This document shows positions 1-6,050 of a stretch of 9,694 nt of DNA, one piece after another. The stretch is from positions 8,891 to 18,584 of the forward strand of contig DXZL01000019.1 of assembly GCA_019419725.1 (NCBI GenBank). Reading direction: 5' to 3'. The translations under genes and the position numbers were made by a program. Each line of letters opens with the position of its first letter. Position 1 is the stretch's first letter. The notes under the pieces were generated by a model. The model did not search any database and had not been told where the DNA came from. It saw only the letters and a list, made by a program, of their open reading frames with translations. This DNA comes from Veillonella sp. (GTDB lineage: Bacteria; Bacillota; Negativicutes; Veillonellales; Veillonellaceae).

Positions 1-292
1 ATGCTTCAAACTGAGGAACTACAGACTGAAGCAGTTGCATGATGATGGAAGCATTGATGTAAGGTGTAATACTCATTGCAAAGATAGAGAACTTACTAAG
101 CGCACCACCAGCAAACAAGTCTAATAGACCGAATAGGTTACCGGATGTAAACAAGGATTCGATAACAGACGCATCAACGCCTGGAACAGGAATGTGGATA
201 CCAGCTCTAAAGATGGCAAACATCATTAATGTGTAAAGAATCTTATTACGTAATTCGGTAATCTTAAAGATGTTCGAGAGGCTATCTAGCAC
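1..292 (-). CDS. secY: Protein translocase subunit SecY, N-terminal part (cut by window edge)
   Basis: SecY is the pore-forming subunit of the SecYEG channel in the cytoplasmic membrane. The 97 visible residues start MLDSLSNIFKITELRNKI, a typical short cytoplasmic N-terminus. A first membrane segment follows (about residues 18-38, ending in the family motif HIPVPGVD), then the plug region (about 53-70, GLLDLFAGGALSKFS), then the start of TM2 with the conserved stretch ITPYINASIIMQLLQS (75-90). The start is GTG at 292, one base after the rplO stop. A strong GAGGTGATC ribosome-binding site nine bases upstream lies inside the last rplO codons, so translation is probably coupled to rplO. The gene runs off the left end of the window. 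Its position as last gene after rplO is the usual spc-operon order. Identity is secure; only the N-terminal quarter or less is present. Confidence 0.97.
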   Translation of the reverse strand, partial: MLDSLSNIFKITELRNKILYTLMMFAIFRAGIHIPVPGVDASVIESLFTSGNLFGLLDLFAGGALSKFSIFAMSITPYINASIIMQLLQSVVPQFEA

Positions 293-293
293 C

Positions 294-737
294 CTAGATC
301 ACCTCTACTTTTCCGCCTGCTGCTGTAATTTTTTCTTCAGCAGATTTAGTGAAGCCATTAGCGATAACTGTTAAGTTTTTAGTTTCCAATGTACCATTAC
401 CTAAAATACGAATGCCATCGCGTACATTTTTCAAAATGCCAGCTTCAATAAGAGCTACTGGATCAACTGTTGCACCGTCTTCAAAACGGTTCAATTGTTC
501 TACGTTAACTTCAGCATATTGTTTAGCAAAAACGTTGTTGAAACCACGTTTTGGTAAACGACGATAAAGAGGCATTTGGCCGCCTTCAAAACCGGAGCGA
601 ACGCCACCGCCAGAACGGGAGTTTTGACCTTTTTGACCACGACCAGATGTTTTACCCAAGCCAGAACCTAAACCACGGCCTACACGAGTACGAGTTTTTT
701 TAGAACCAGCTGCTGGTTGTAATTCATGAAGTTTCAT
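294..737 (-). CDS. rplO: 50S ribosomal protein L15
   Basis: L15 (uL15) is a late-assembling large-subunit protein that threads through 23S rRNA. The 147-aa length is normal for bacteria. The N-terminus MKLHELQPAAGSKKTRTRVG is the standard family opening. It is followed by the long Gly/Arg-rich extension (about residues 17-60, including GKTSGRGQKGQNSRSGGG and FEGGQMPLYRRLPKRGF) that penetrates rRNA. The C-terminal globular domain ends in the usual GGKVEVI. The start ATG follows a near-perfect AAGGAGGTG site. It lies 22 bases after rpmD and one base before secY, matching spc-operon order, and it stops with TAG. Nothing unusual is seen in the protein. Confidence 0.98.
   Translation of the reverse strand: MKLHELQPAAGSKKTRTRVGRGLGSGLGKTSGRGQKGQNSRSGGGVRSGFEGGQMPLYRRLPKRGFNNVFAKQYAEVNVEQLNRFEDGATVDPVALIEAGILKNVRDGIRILGNGTLETKNLTVIANGFTKSAEEKITAAGGKVEVI
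297..306 (-). promoter_or_regulatory. secY ribosome-binding site embedded in the rplO 3' end
   Basis: The minus-strand sequence AGAGGTGATC overlaps the final sense codons of rplO and matches about nine bases of the 16S rRNA 3' end (anti-SD). Its GAGG core is nine bases before the GTG at 292, which fixes that codon as the secY start. The site lies within translated rplO sequence, so ribosomes finishing rplO can restart directly on secY. Confidence 0.75.
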
Positions 738-759
738 TCAGTGCACCTCCTTATCAGTA

Positions 760-939
760 TTAAACTTCTTCAACTTTTACTAAATGTCTAACTTTGTGAA
801 GCATACCTTCGATTTGAGGTGTTACTTCTTTTACAACTTGAGAATTAGTTTTTTTCAAGCCCAAAGCTTTAACTGTCGCGCGTTGATCTTCAGGACGACC
901 GATTAAGCTTCTTGTTAATGTTACTTTAACTTGTGCCAT
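760..939 (-). CDS. rpmD: 50S ribosomal protein L30
   Basis: This short gene lies between rpsE and rplO. Translation gives 59 residues, beginning MAQVKVTLTRSLIGRPEDQR and ending HLVKVEEV. This is the bacterial short form of L30 (uL30): a first beta strand KVTLTRS, the conserved SLIGR...Q..TVKALGLKK segment, and the closing strand around RHLVKVEE. It binds 23S rRNA on the large subunit. The ATG start at 939 has an AAGGAGA site just upstream, and the gap to rpsE is only 14 bases. Length, sequence and position between S5 and L15 all agree with the family, so the call is firm. L30 has been lost in several bacterial lineages; here it is intact. Confidence 0.97.
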   Translation of the reverse strand: MAQVKVTLTRSLIGRPEDQRATVKALGLKKTNSQVVKEVTPQIEGMLHKVRHLVKVEEV

Positions 940-953
940 TTCTTGTCTCCTTA

Positions 954-1457
954 TTACGCGTTATAAATTTCTTCAACGGTTTTACCACGAAGTTCAGCAA
1001 CTTCGCTAGCGCGTTTCAAATCTTTCAAACCTTCGATTGTAGCGCGAACCATATTGTTAGGGTTAGAAGAGCCCAAAGATTTAGTCAAGATGTTACGAAC
1101 ACCTACTAATTCCAATACGGCACGAACAGGGCCACCAGCGATAACGCCAGTACCTTCAGCAGCTGGTTTCAAGAATACGCGGCCTGCGCCGAATACGCCT
1201 GTTACGCTGTGAGGGATTGTACCATTTTTAATTGCTACGTTTACAATATTTTTCTTAGCATCATCGATACCTTTGCGAATTGCTTCTGGTACTTCCGCTG
1301 CTTTACCTAAGCCAACGCCTACATAACCGTTGCCATCACCAACAACTACAAGAGCGCTGAAGGAAAAACGACGACCGCCTTTAACTACTTTGGCTACGCG
1401 GTTGATGAATACTACTCTTTCTTTAAGATCAAGACTGGTGTAGTCAATTCTCGCCAT
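954..1457 (-). CDS. rpsE: 30S ribosomal protein S5
   Basis: S5 (uS5) sits at the mRNA entry side of the 30S subunit and contributes to decoding fidelity and mRNA unwinding. The 167 residues show the N-terminal double-stranded-RNA-binding-like domain with the loop KVVKGGRRFSFSA (23-35). In other bacteria, changes in the KGG part of that loop give spectinomycin resistance; here it looks wild type. The segment GDGNGYVGVGLGKAAEVPEA (40-59) is typical of the family. The C-terminal domain contains AGRVFLKPAAEGTGVIAGG and the conserved SLGSSNPNNMVRAT. The start ATG is preceded by AAGGAGGAAC. The gene follows rplR by 18 bases and precedes rpmD by 14. No anomaly is visible. Confidence 0.98.
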   Translation of the reverse strand: MARIDYTSLDLKERVVFINRVAKVVKGGRRFSFSALVVVGDGNGYVGVGLGKAAEVPEAIRKGIDDAKKNIVNVAIKNGTIPHSVTGVFGAGRVFLKPAAEGTGVIAGGPVRAVLELVGVRNILTKSLGSSNPNNMVRATIEGLKDLKRASEVAELRGKTVEEIYNA

Positions 1458-1475
1458 GTCTATAGTTCCTCCTTC

Positions 1476-1838
1476 TTAGAATTTTAAGCCTGCTTCACGA
1501 GCACCTTCTGCAAGGGCTGCTACGCGGCCGTGGTAAATGTAACCACCACGGTCAAACACTACAGTGTCAATGCCTTTAGCGATAGCTTTTTTAGCAACTG
1601 CTTCACCAACAGCTTTAGCAGCAGCTACGTTACCACCATAGGATAAGTTCAAATCTTTATCTAAAGAGCTAGCAGCAACCAAAGTTGTACCTGCTACGTC
1701 ATCGATTACTTGTGCGTAAATGTTGCTCAAAGAACGGTAAACGTTCAAACGTGGGCAAGTTGCCGTACCAGAGATGTGACGGCGAATACGAAGATGACGT
1801 TTTGCTCGAGCGATATTTCTACTAGATTTACGAGGCAA
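1476..1838 (-). CDS. rplR: 50S ribosomal protein L18 (TTG start)
   Basis: L18 (uL18) binds 5S rRNA and, with L5, builds the central protuberance. From the TTG at 1838 the product is 120 aa, a normal length, opening MPRKSSRNIARAKRHLRIRR. This basic N-terminus is followed by the conserved PRLNVYRSLSNIYAQVIDD and by DTVVFDRGGYIYHGRVAALA, ending REAGLKF. An in-frame ATG at 1856 would add six residues. However, the Shine-Dalgarno site AAAGGAGTG (1845-1853) overlaps that extension and lies eight bases before the TTG, while nothing resembling a ribosome-binding site precedes the ATG. I therefore take TTG as the start. The gene lies between rplF and rpsE as in other spc operons. Gene identity is certain; the start is well supported but not proven. 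Confidence 0.95.
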   Translation of the reverse strand: MPRKSSRNIARAKRHLRIRRHISGTATCPRLNVYRSLSNIYAQVIDDVAGTTLVAASSLDKDLNLSYGGNVAAAKAVGEAVAKKAIAKGIDTVVFDRGGYIYHGRVAALAEGAREAGLKF

Positions 1839-1844
1839 GATATT

Positions 1845-1853
1845 CACTCCTTT
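1845..1853 (-). promoter_or_regulatory. rplR ribosome-binding site that sets the TTG start
   Basis: AAAGGAGTG on the minus strand is the only anti-SD match near the 5' end of rplR. The GGAG core has an eight-base spacer to TTG at 1838 but overlaps the codons after the upstream ATG at 1856. It therefore argues for the shorter 120-aa L18. Confidence 0.75.
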
Positions 1854-1873
1854 CATTCATATAGATGATATTA

Positions 1874-2419
1874 CTATTTACCTTTTGCACCAGCTTTACC
1901 AGCTTTGCGACGAACAACTTCGCCTTCATAGCGGATACCTTTACCTTTGTAAGGTTCAGGTTTTCTCCATTTACGGATATCAGCTGCTACTGCGCCTACA
2001 ACTTCTTTGTCTGCACCAGAAACAACGATTTTGTTAGGAGCTGGAACTTCAATTGTAATACCAGCTGGAGCTTCCATTTCTACTGGATGAGAGAAGCCAA
2101 GTGTAAGAACTAATTTATTGCCTTGTTTAGCCGCTCTGTAACCAACACCGTTGATTTCAAGAGTTTTTGTAAATCCTTCAGATACGCCTGTTACCATATT
2201 AGCAACAAGAGCGCGAGTCAAACCGTGAAGGGAACGATGAGCTTTATTGTCGGAAGGACGAGCTACTGTAATTGTGTTACCTTCAACAGTGATATTCATA
2301 TCTGGATGCAAATCGCGAGATAATTCACCTTTAGGACCTTTTACGTTCATATGATGGTTATCATATGTAACAGTAACGCCTGCAGGGATCTCGATAGGCA
2401 TTCTACCGATACGTGACAT
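1874..2419 (-). CDS. rplF: 50S ribosomal protein L6
   Basis: L6 (uL6) binds near the sarcin-ricin loop at the GTPase-associated region of the 50S subunit, where elongation factors dock. The 181 residues begin MSRIGRMPIEIPAGVTV and form two tandem L6 folds (about 1-80 and 81-175). The first contains NVKGPKGELSRDLHPD and the second INGVGYRAAKQGNKLVLTLG. The diagnostic C-terminal signature PEPYKGKGIRYEGEVVRRK is at 154-172. A short Lys/Ala/Gly tail (KAGKAGAKGK) follows. The start ATG has a TAGGAGGTAG site at good distance. The stop is TAG, 35 bases before the rplR TTG, one of the larger gaps in the block. Length and motifs are normal. Confidence 0.98.
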   Translation of the reverse strand: MSRIGRMPIEIPAGVTVTYDNHHMNVKGPKGELSRDLHPDMNITVEGNTITVARPSDNKAHRSLHGLTRALVANMVTGVSEGFTKTLEINGVGYRAAKQGNKLVLTLGFSHPVEMEAPAGITIEVPAPNKIVVSGADKEVVGAVAADIRKWRKPEPYKGKGIRYEGEVVRRKAGKAGAKGK

Positions 2420-2443
2420 TATTTCTACCTCCTATTGCTACTA

Positions 2444-2830
2444 TTACCAAACGTATGCGATTACTTCGCCACCAAGACCTTCTTTACGAGCTTGTTTGTC
2501 GCTCATAACGCCTTTGGATGTAGAAATAACTGCGATACCCAAACCACCAAGTACACGAGGAAGTTCTTCCTTTTTCGCGTAAACACGTAAACCAGGTTTG
2601 GAAATACGTTTAATTCCTGTAATAACTTTTTCGTTATTGGAACCATATTTCAAAGTTACTTTTAAAGTGTTTTCTTCTTTTTCTACGTTCTTTACGAAAC
2701 CTTCTTGTAAAAGGATGTCAAGAACAGCTGCTTTCATTCTAGATGCAGGAATGTTTACCGTTTCATGAAGTGCAGCATTTGCATTACGGATGCGCGTAAG
2801 CATATCCGCGATAGGATCGGTCATTACCAT
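2444..2830 (-). CDS. rpsH: 30S ribosomal protein S8
   Basis: S8 (uS8) is a primary binder of the central domain of 16S rRNA. In E. coli it is also the translational repressor of the spc operon, acting at the rplE site; whether that holds here cannot be told from sequence. The 128-aa product opens MVMTDPIADMLTRIRNA and closes with the signature STSKGVMSDKQARKEGLGG (103-121) and EVIAYVW. Two ATG codons are in frame (M-V-M). A GAGGAGG site about ten bases upstream of the first favours it over the second, which would be 16 bases away. The gene lies between rpsN and rplF with gaps of 27 and 24 bases. Nothing is missing. Confidence 0.98.
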   Translation of the reverse strand: MVMTDPIADMLTRIRNANAALHETVNIPASRMKAAVLDILLQEGFVKNVEKEENTLKVTLKYGSNNEKVITGIKRISKPGLRVYAKKEELPRVLGGLGIAVISTSKGVMSDKQARKEGLGGEVIAYVW

Positions 2831-2857
2831 AATCTAAAAACCTCCTCTCGTCTAATA

Positions 2858-3127
2858 TTACCAGCTGGCTTTTTTAACACCAGGAATTTGTCCTTTGTAC
2901 GCCAATTCACGGAACGCAATACGGCTGATACCGAATTTGCGCATATAGCCGTGAGGACGACCAGTTAAGTTGCAACGGTTGTGTAAGCGTGTTGGGGATG
3001 CGTTTGCTGGTAATTTGGACAAGCCTTCATAATCACCTGCTGCTTTTAACGCTGCACGTTTAGCTGCATATTTTTCAACGATTTTAGCGCGTTTCTTTTC
3101 GCGTTCAATCATAGATTTTTTAGCCAT
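2858..3127 (-). CDS. rpsN: 30S ribosomal protein S14, zinc-independent long form
   Basis: S14 (uS14) is a small basic protein in the 30S head, near S3 and S10. At 89 residues, with MAKKSMIEREKKRAKIVEKY at the start and SRIAFRELAYKGQIPGVKKASW at the end, this is the long C-minus form. The only cysteine is C52, in RCNLTGRPHGY, and the four-cysteine CxxC...CxxC zinc ribbon of the 61-aa form is absent, so it should not need zinc. Many Firmicutes carry the zinc form at this spc position; the long form here is more like proteobacteria and is one of the hints towards Negativicutes. The ATG follows TAGGAGGAAC, 16 bases after the rplE stop. Identity is certain. Confidence 0.98.
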   Translation of the reverse strand: MAKKSMIEREKKRAKIVEKYAAKRAALKAAGDYEGLSKLPANASPTRLHNRCNLTGRPHGYMRKFGISRIAFRELAYKGQIPGVKKASW

Positions 3128-3143
3128 CTATATGTTCCTCCTA

Positions 3144-3683
3144 TTATTTTTCAAAAGGCATACCGAATTGAGTCAACAATTCACGAGCTTCTTCATCTGT
3201 TTTAGCAGTTGTTACTACGATGATATCCATACCAGTAACACGTTCTACTTGATCATATTCGATCTCAGGGAAGATGAGCTGTTCTTTAAGACCCAAAGCG
3301 TAGTTACCACGGCCATCAAATGCTGTTGCGCTGATACCGCGGAAGTCACGTACACGAGGTAATGCCGCATTGATCAATTTATCGAGGAATTCATACATGC
3401 GTTCGCCACGAAGAGTAACTTTTGTACCCAACGCCATGCCTTCACGAACTTTGAAGTTCGCAATGGATTTTTTAGCTTTTGTGATTACAGGTTTTTGACC
3501 AGAAATGATAGTCAAATCATTAACTGCTGCTTCCAATGCTTTTGCATTGCCTACTGCATCACCAACGCCGATGTTAATAACGATTTTTTCCAATTTAGGG
3601 ATTTCCATAACGTTGCCGTATTGGAATTTTTCTTGCATACTCTTTTTGATTTCAGAGTTATATTGTTCAAATAAACGAGACAT
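3144..3683 (-). CDS. rplE: 50S ribosomal protein L5
   Basis: L5 (uL5) binds 5S rRNA in the central protuberance, forms an intersubunit bridge with the 30S head and contacts P-site tRNA. The 179 residues match the bacterial length. Visible landmarks are the opening MSRLFEQYNSEIKKSMQEKF and the L5 core IPKLEKIVINIGVGDA. Further along are the loop GQKPVITKAKKSIANFKVRE, the conserved PRVRDFRGIS, and the C-terminal YDQVERVTGMDIIVVTTAKT. The start ATG has an AAAGGAGGAG site eight bases upstream, 23 bases after rplX. In E. coli the mRNA region at this start is the S8 repression site; I did not find a recognisable copy of the 16S S8-binding helix here, but without folding this is not a firm negative. 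Confidence 0.98.
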   Translation of the reverse strand: MSRLFEQYNSEIKKSMQEKFQYGNVMEIPKLEKIVINIGVGDAVGNAKALEAAVNDLTIISGQKPVITKAKKSIANFKVREGMALGTKVTLRGERMYEFLDKLINAALPRVRDFRGISATAFDGRGNYALGLKEQLIFPEIEYDQVERVTGMDIIVVTTAKTDEEARELLTQFGMPFEK

Positions 3684-3706
3684 TTATTTAGCTCCTCCTT
3701 TCCTGA

Positions 3707-4027
3707 TTATTTAAGTACTGTACCAGATTTAACTGTAGCGCGAACGAATTTACCGTCTTTGCCTTCAACTTTTTTGATACGAGTAGCTGTTTTAGTTTCT
3801 GGGTCAACGATCATTACGTTAGAAACATGGATACCAGCTTCTTTAGTAACGATGCCGCCTTGTGGGTTAGCTTGAGAAGGTTTTGTATGACGTTTTACAG
3901 TGTTAACGCCTTCAACAAATACGCGTTCTTTTTTAGGTTCAGTAGCAATTACTGTACCTTGCTTACCTTTATCTTTACCGGAGATAACAACAACTGTATC
4001 GCCTTTTTTGATTTGTAGTTTAGCCAT
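3707..4027 (-). CDS. rplX: 50S ribosomal protein L24
   Basis: L24 (uL24) is an assembly-initiator protein that binds the 5' domain of 23S rRNA near the exit tunnel. The 106 residues carry the KOW motif at the N-terminus (IKKGDTVVVISGKDKGKQG, 6-24). The conserved VEGVNTVKRHTKPSQANPQG and the IHVSNVMIVDP strand follow. The C-terminus (KKVEGKDGKFVRATVKSGTVLK region) is the usual bacterial ending. The ATG start has AAGGAGGAAC upstream, with an 18-base gap to rplN. Placement between L14 and L5 is the standard order. No oddities. Confidence 0.98.
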   Translation of the reverse strand: MAKLQIKKGDTVVVISGKDKGKQGTVIATEPKKERVFVEGVNTVKRHTKPSQANPQGGIVTKEAGIHVSNVMIVDPETKTATRIKKVEGKDGKFVRATVKSGTVLK

Positions 4028-4045
4028 ATGCTGCGTTCCTCCTTC

Positions 4046-4414
4046 TTATAATACTTCTGGAGCCAAAGAAACGATTTTCATGAAGTCTTTTTCACGAAGC
4101 TCTCTAGCTACAGGTCCAAAGATACGAGTACCACGAGGGGTCTTGTCATCTTTAATAACTACTGCTGCGTTTTCATCGAAACGGATATAGGAACCGTCTT
4201 GACGGCGGATACCTTTTTTAGAACGAACAATAACAGCTTTGACTACGTCGCCTTTCTTGACAACGCCACCGGGTGATGCATCTTTTACAGAAGCAACGAT
4301 TACGTCACCGATATTGCCGAATTTGCGATAAGAACCGCCCATGACTTGGATACACATAATACGTTTTGCACCAGTGTTGTCGGCAACATTCAAAATTGTT
4401 TGTTGCTGGATCAT
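4046..4414 (-). CDS. rplN: 50S ribosomal protein L14
   Basis: L14 (uL14) lies at the subunit interface, contacts 16S helix 14 and is the docking site of the silencing factor RsfS. The 122-aa length is invariant for bacteria. The sequence starts MIQQQTILNVADNTGAKRIM and contains the family stretch VIVRSKKGIRRQDGSYIRFD. It ends with the signature GTRIFGPVARELREKDFMKI and SLAPEVL. An AAGGAGGAAT site precedes the ATG. This gene is conventionally the first of the spc block; here it follows rpsQ by only 24 bases with no terminator or promoter visible, so S10 and spc blocks are probably one transcript. Confidence 0.98.
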   Translation of the reverse strand: MIQQQTILNVADNTGAKRIMCIQVMGGSYRKFGNIGDVIVASVKDASPGGVVKKGDVVKAVIVRSKKGIRRQDGSYIRFDENAAVVIKDDKTPRGTRIFGPVARELREKDFMKIVSLAPEVL

Positions 4415-4438
4415 CGTCTATTCCTCCTTACATCACTC

Positions 4439-4699
4439 TTATTTTTGTCTTTCAAGAATTTCAACAACTCTCCAACATTTATCTTTAGAAAGTGGACGAG
4501 TTTCTACAATTTTAACTGTATCGCCAATTTGGCACTCATTGTTTTCATCATGAGCTTTGAAGCGTTTAGTGCTAACCATTGGCTTGTTATATAATGCGTG
4601 AGGTACTTTACGTTCTACAGCAACAACAACAGTTTTATTCATTTTGTCGCTTACAACTTTACCTACGCGGACTTTACGTACGTTTCTTTCTTCTGCCAC
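4439..4699 (-). CDS. rpsQ: 30S ribosomal protein S17 (GTG start)
   Basis: S17 (uS17) is a primary 16S rRNA-binding protein of OB-fold type that helps start 30S assembly. With the GTG at 4699 as start the product is 86 aa, opening MAEERNVRKVRVGKVVSDKM. The core motif VGKVVSDKMNKTVVVAVER is followed by RFKAHDENNECQIGDTVKIVET (the family HDE...C.IGD.V.I.E pattern) and PLSKDKCWRVVEILERQK. The ORF can be extended to a TTG at 4720. That extension is made of the ribosome-binding site itself (AAAAGGAGG, 4709-4717), which sits nine bases before the GTG, so the longer version is very unlikely. It follows rpmC by 39 bases. Confidence 0.96.
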   Translation of the reverse strand: MAEERNVRKVRVGKVVSDKMNKTVVVAVERKVPHALYNKPMVSTKRFKAHDENNECQIGDTVKIVETRPLSKDKCWRVVEILERQK

Positions 4700-4708
4700 G
4701 ATTTTAAG

Positions 4709-4717
4709 CCTCCTTTT
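4709..4717 (-). promoter_or_regulatory. rpsQ ribosome-binding site that sets the GTG start
   Basis: AAAAGGAGG on the minus strand has its GGAGG core nine bases before GTG at 4699. It lies inside the seven-codon extension to TTG at 4720, which itself has no anti-SD match at useful distance. This decides the 86-aa form of S17. Confidence 0.8.
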
Positions 4718-4738
4718 CAACCTTTAACAAATCTGTTA

Positions 4739-4942
4739 TTATGCGTTTTCAGATTTAAGTTCAACTTCACGTTGTACAGTTTTAATACGAGCGATTGTCT
4801 TCTTAACTTCACGAATGCGCATAGGATTTTCTAATTGACCTGTTGCAAGCTGAAAACGGAGGTTAAATAACTCTTCCTTAAGACCGGAAACTTTTTGTTC
4901 CATTTCGGCAGCGCTCATATTGCGAATGTCATTAACCTTCAT
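4739..4942 (-). CDS. rpmC: 50S ribosomal protein L29
   Basis: L29 (uL29) is a small two-helix protein beside L23 at the polypeptide exit, part of the docking surface for SRP and trigger factor. The 67-aa product is a normal size. It shows the helix-loop-helix pattern MSAAEMEQKVSGLKEELFNL, the diagnostic ELFNLRFQLATGQLENPMRI (24-43), and VKKTIARIKTVQRE. Its ATG lies inside the end of rplP: the two genes overlap by 11 bases in different frames, the longest overlap in the window. The upstream GGTGGTGAC in rplP is a plausible though imperfect ribosome-binding site, so L29 translation likely depends on ribosomes terminating on rplP. Confidence 0.98.
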   Translation of the reverse strand: MKVNDIRNMSAAEMEQKVSGLKEELFNLRFQLATGQLENPMRIREVKKTIARIKTVQREVELKSENA

Positions 4943-5369
4943 TTACGTCACCACCCAATTCTTTACCCTTAACAACAAATTTGCATTTGATTGGAAGTTT
5001 ATGGCTTGCAAGACGCATAGCTTCACGAGCTGTAGCTTCTGGCACACCGTCCATTTCAAACATTACACGACCTGGTTTAACTACTGCTACCCAGTATTCA
5101 GGAGAACCTTTACCGGAACCCATACGAGTACCAGCTGGTTTAGCTGTGATTGGTTTGTCAGGGAAAATTTTAATCCATACTTTACCACCACGTTTGATAT
5201 AACGAGTCATAGCAATACGGGCAGCTTCGATTTGACGGTTAGTGATCCAAGATGGTTCGCATGCTACCAAGCCGAACTCACCATGAGACACTGTATTACC
5301 GCGCATAGCACGACCTTTCATACGGCCGCGGAATTGCTTACGATGTTTTACGCGCTTTGGAATAAGCAT
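4932..5369 (-). CDS. rplP: 50S ribosomal protein L16
   Basis: L16 (uL16) lines the A-site side of the 50S subunit and is added late in assembly. The 145 residues start MLIPKRVKHRKQFRGRMKGR. The conserved FGLVACEPSWITNRQIEAAR and the signature RGGKVWIKIFPDKPITAKP follow. Arg82 in AGTRMGSGKG aligns with the E. coli Arg81 that is hydroxylated by an oxygenase there; whether it is modified here is unknown. The ATG shares one base with the rpsC stop (TAATG), so translation is probably coupled. The 3' end overlaps rpmC by 11 bases. L16 is somewhat longer than the 136-aa E. coli protein because of a C-terminal tail (KGKELGGDVNEG). Confidence 0.98.
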   Translation of the reverse strand: MLIPKRVKHRKQFRGRMKGRAMRGNTVSHGEFGLVACEPSWITNRQIEAARIAMTRYIKRGGKVWIKIFPDKPITAKPAGTRMGSGKGSPEYWVAVVKPGRVMFEMDGVPEATAREAMRLASHKLPIKCKFVVKGKELGGDVNEG

Positions 5370-6034
5370 TACTTGCCACCTTCTTCCTTCTTAGCAGGTT
5401 GTTTTGCTTCTGGCAAAACTTCACCTTTGTAAATCCATACTTTAATGCCGATACAACCATATGTTGTATGAGCTTCAGCAGTACCGTAGTCGATGTCTGC
5501 ACGAAGTGTATGCAAAGGAATAGAACCTTCACGGTAGGATTCGCTACGAGCGATTTCAGCACCGCCAAGACGACCGCTTACCATGATTTTAATACCTTTT
5601 GCACCTAAGCGCATTGTACGACCTACAGCTTGTTTCATTGCACGACGGAAACCGATACGGCGTTCCAATTGGCTAGCAATGTTTTCTGCAACCAAGATTG
5701 CATCCATGTCTGCTTGTTTAATTTCTGCGATGTTAACGTCCACTTGTTTGTCAGTGAAACGAGTCATTGCTTTTTTGATATCTTCGATACCAGCACCACC
5801 ACGACCGATAACCATACCTGGTTTTGCAGTGTGGATAGTCAATTTAATACGTTTATTTGTACGCTCGATTTCAATGCGGGAAATACCAGCAATGAAAAGG
5901 GTTTCTTTCAAGAAGTTACGAATTTTTACGTCTTCATGAAGATTAGCAGCGAAATCTTTATCTGCATACCATTTTGCGTCCCAATCTTTTACGATACCGA
6001 CACGCAAACCGTGTGGATTAACTTTTTGACCCAC
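5369..6034 (-). CDS. rpsC: 30S ribosomal protein S3
   Basis: S3 (uS3) sits at the mRNA entry channel of the 30S head and has RNA-unwinding activity together with S4 and S5. The 221 residues begin MGQKVNPHGLRVGIVKDWDA. A type II KH domain carries the GRGG loop at 77-80 (PGMVIGRGGAGIEDIKK). The basic RRIGFRRAMKQA (125-136) contains Arg/Lys residues tied to helicase function. The C-terminal domain shows VSGRLGGAEIARSESYREG. A short acidic/basic tail ends KKEEGGK. The start is GTG, preceded by AAGGAGGGAAAC. The stop overlaps the rplP start by one base. Normal family member. Confidence 0.98.
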   Translation of the reverse strand: MGQKVNPHGLRVGIVKDWDAKWYADKDFAANLHEDVKIRNFLKETLFIAGISRIEIERTNKRIKLTIHTAKPGMVIGRGGAGIEDIKKAMTRFTDKQVDVNIAEIKQADMDAILVAENIASQLERRIGFRRAMKQAVGRTMRLGAKGIKIMVSGRLGGAEIARSESYREGSIPLHTLRADIDYGTAEAHTTYGCIGIKVWIYKGEVLPEAKQPAKKEEGGK

Positions 6035-6050
6035 TCTGTTTCCCTCCTTC

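Noticed and set aside
1828..1860. Ten-codon ORF (MNERSEYLAS) starting upstream of rplR
   Set aside because: It has no ribosome-binding site before its ATG and overlaps the rplR start in another frame; nothing supports translation.
4920..5432. 170-codon open frame on the plus strand opposite rplP/rpsC
   Set aside because: It is antisense to well-identified ribosomal genes, its translation is rich in Phe, Thr, Cys and His as expected from reverse complements of basic proteins, and it has no ribosome-binding site or recognisable domain.
5338..5568. 76-codon minus-strand frame overlapping the rpsC 3' part
   Set aside because: It is an out-of-frame reading of rpsC and the start of rplP, without a plausible initiation site.
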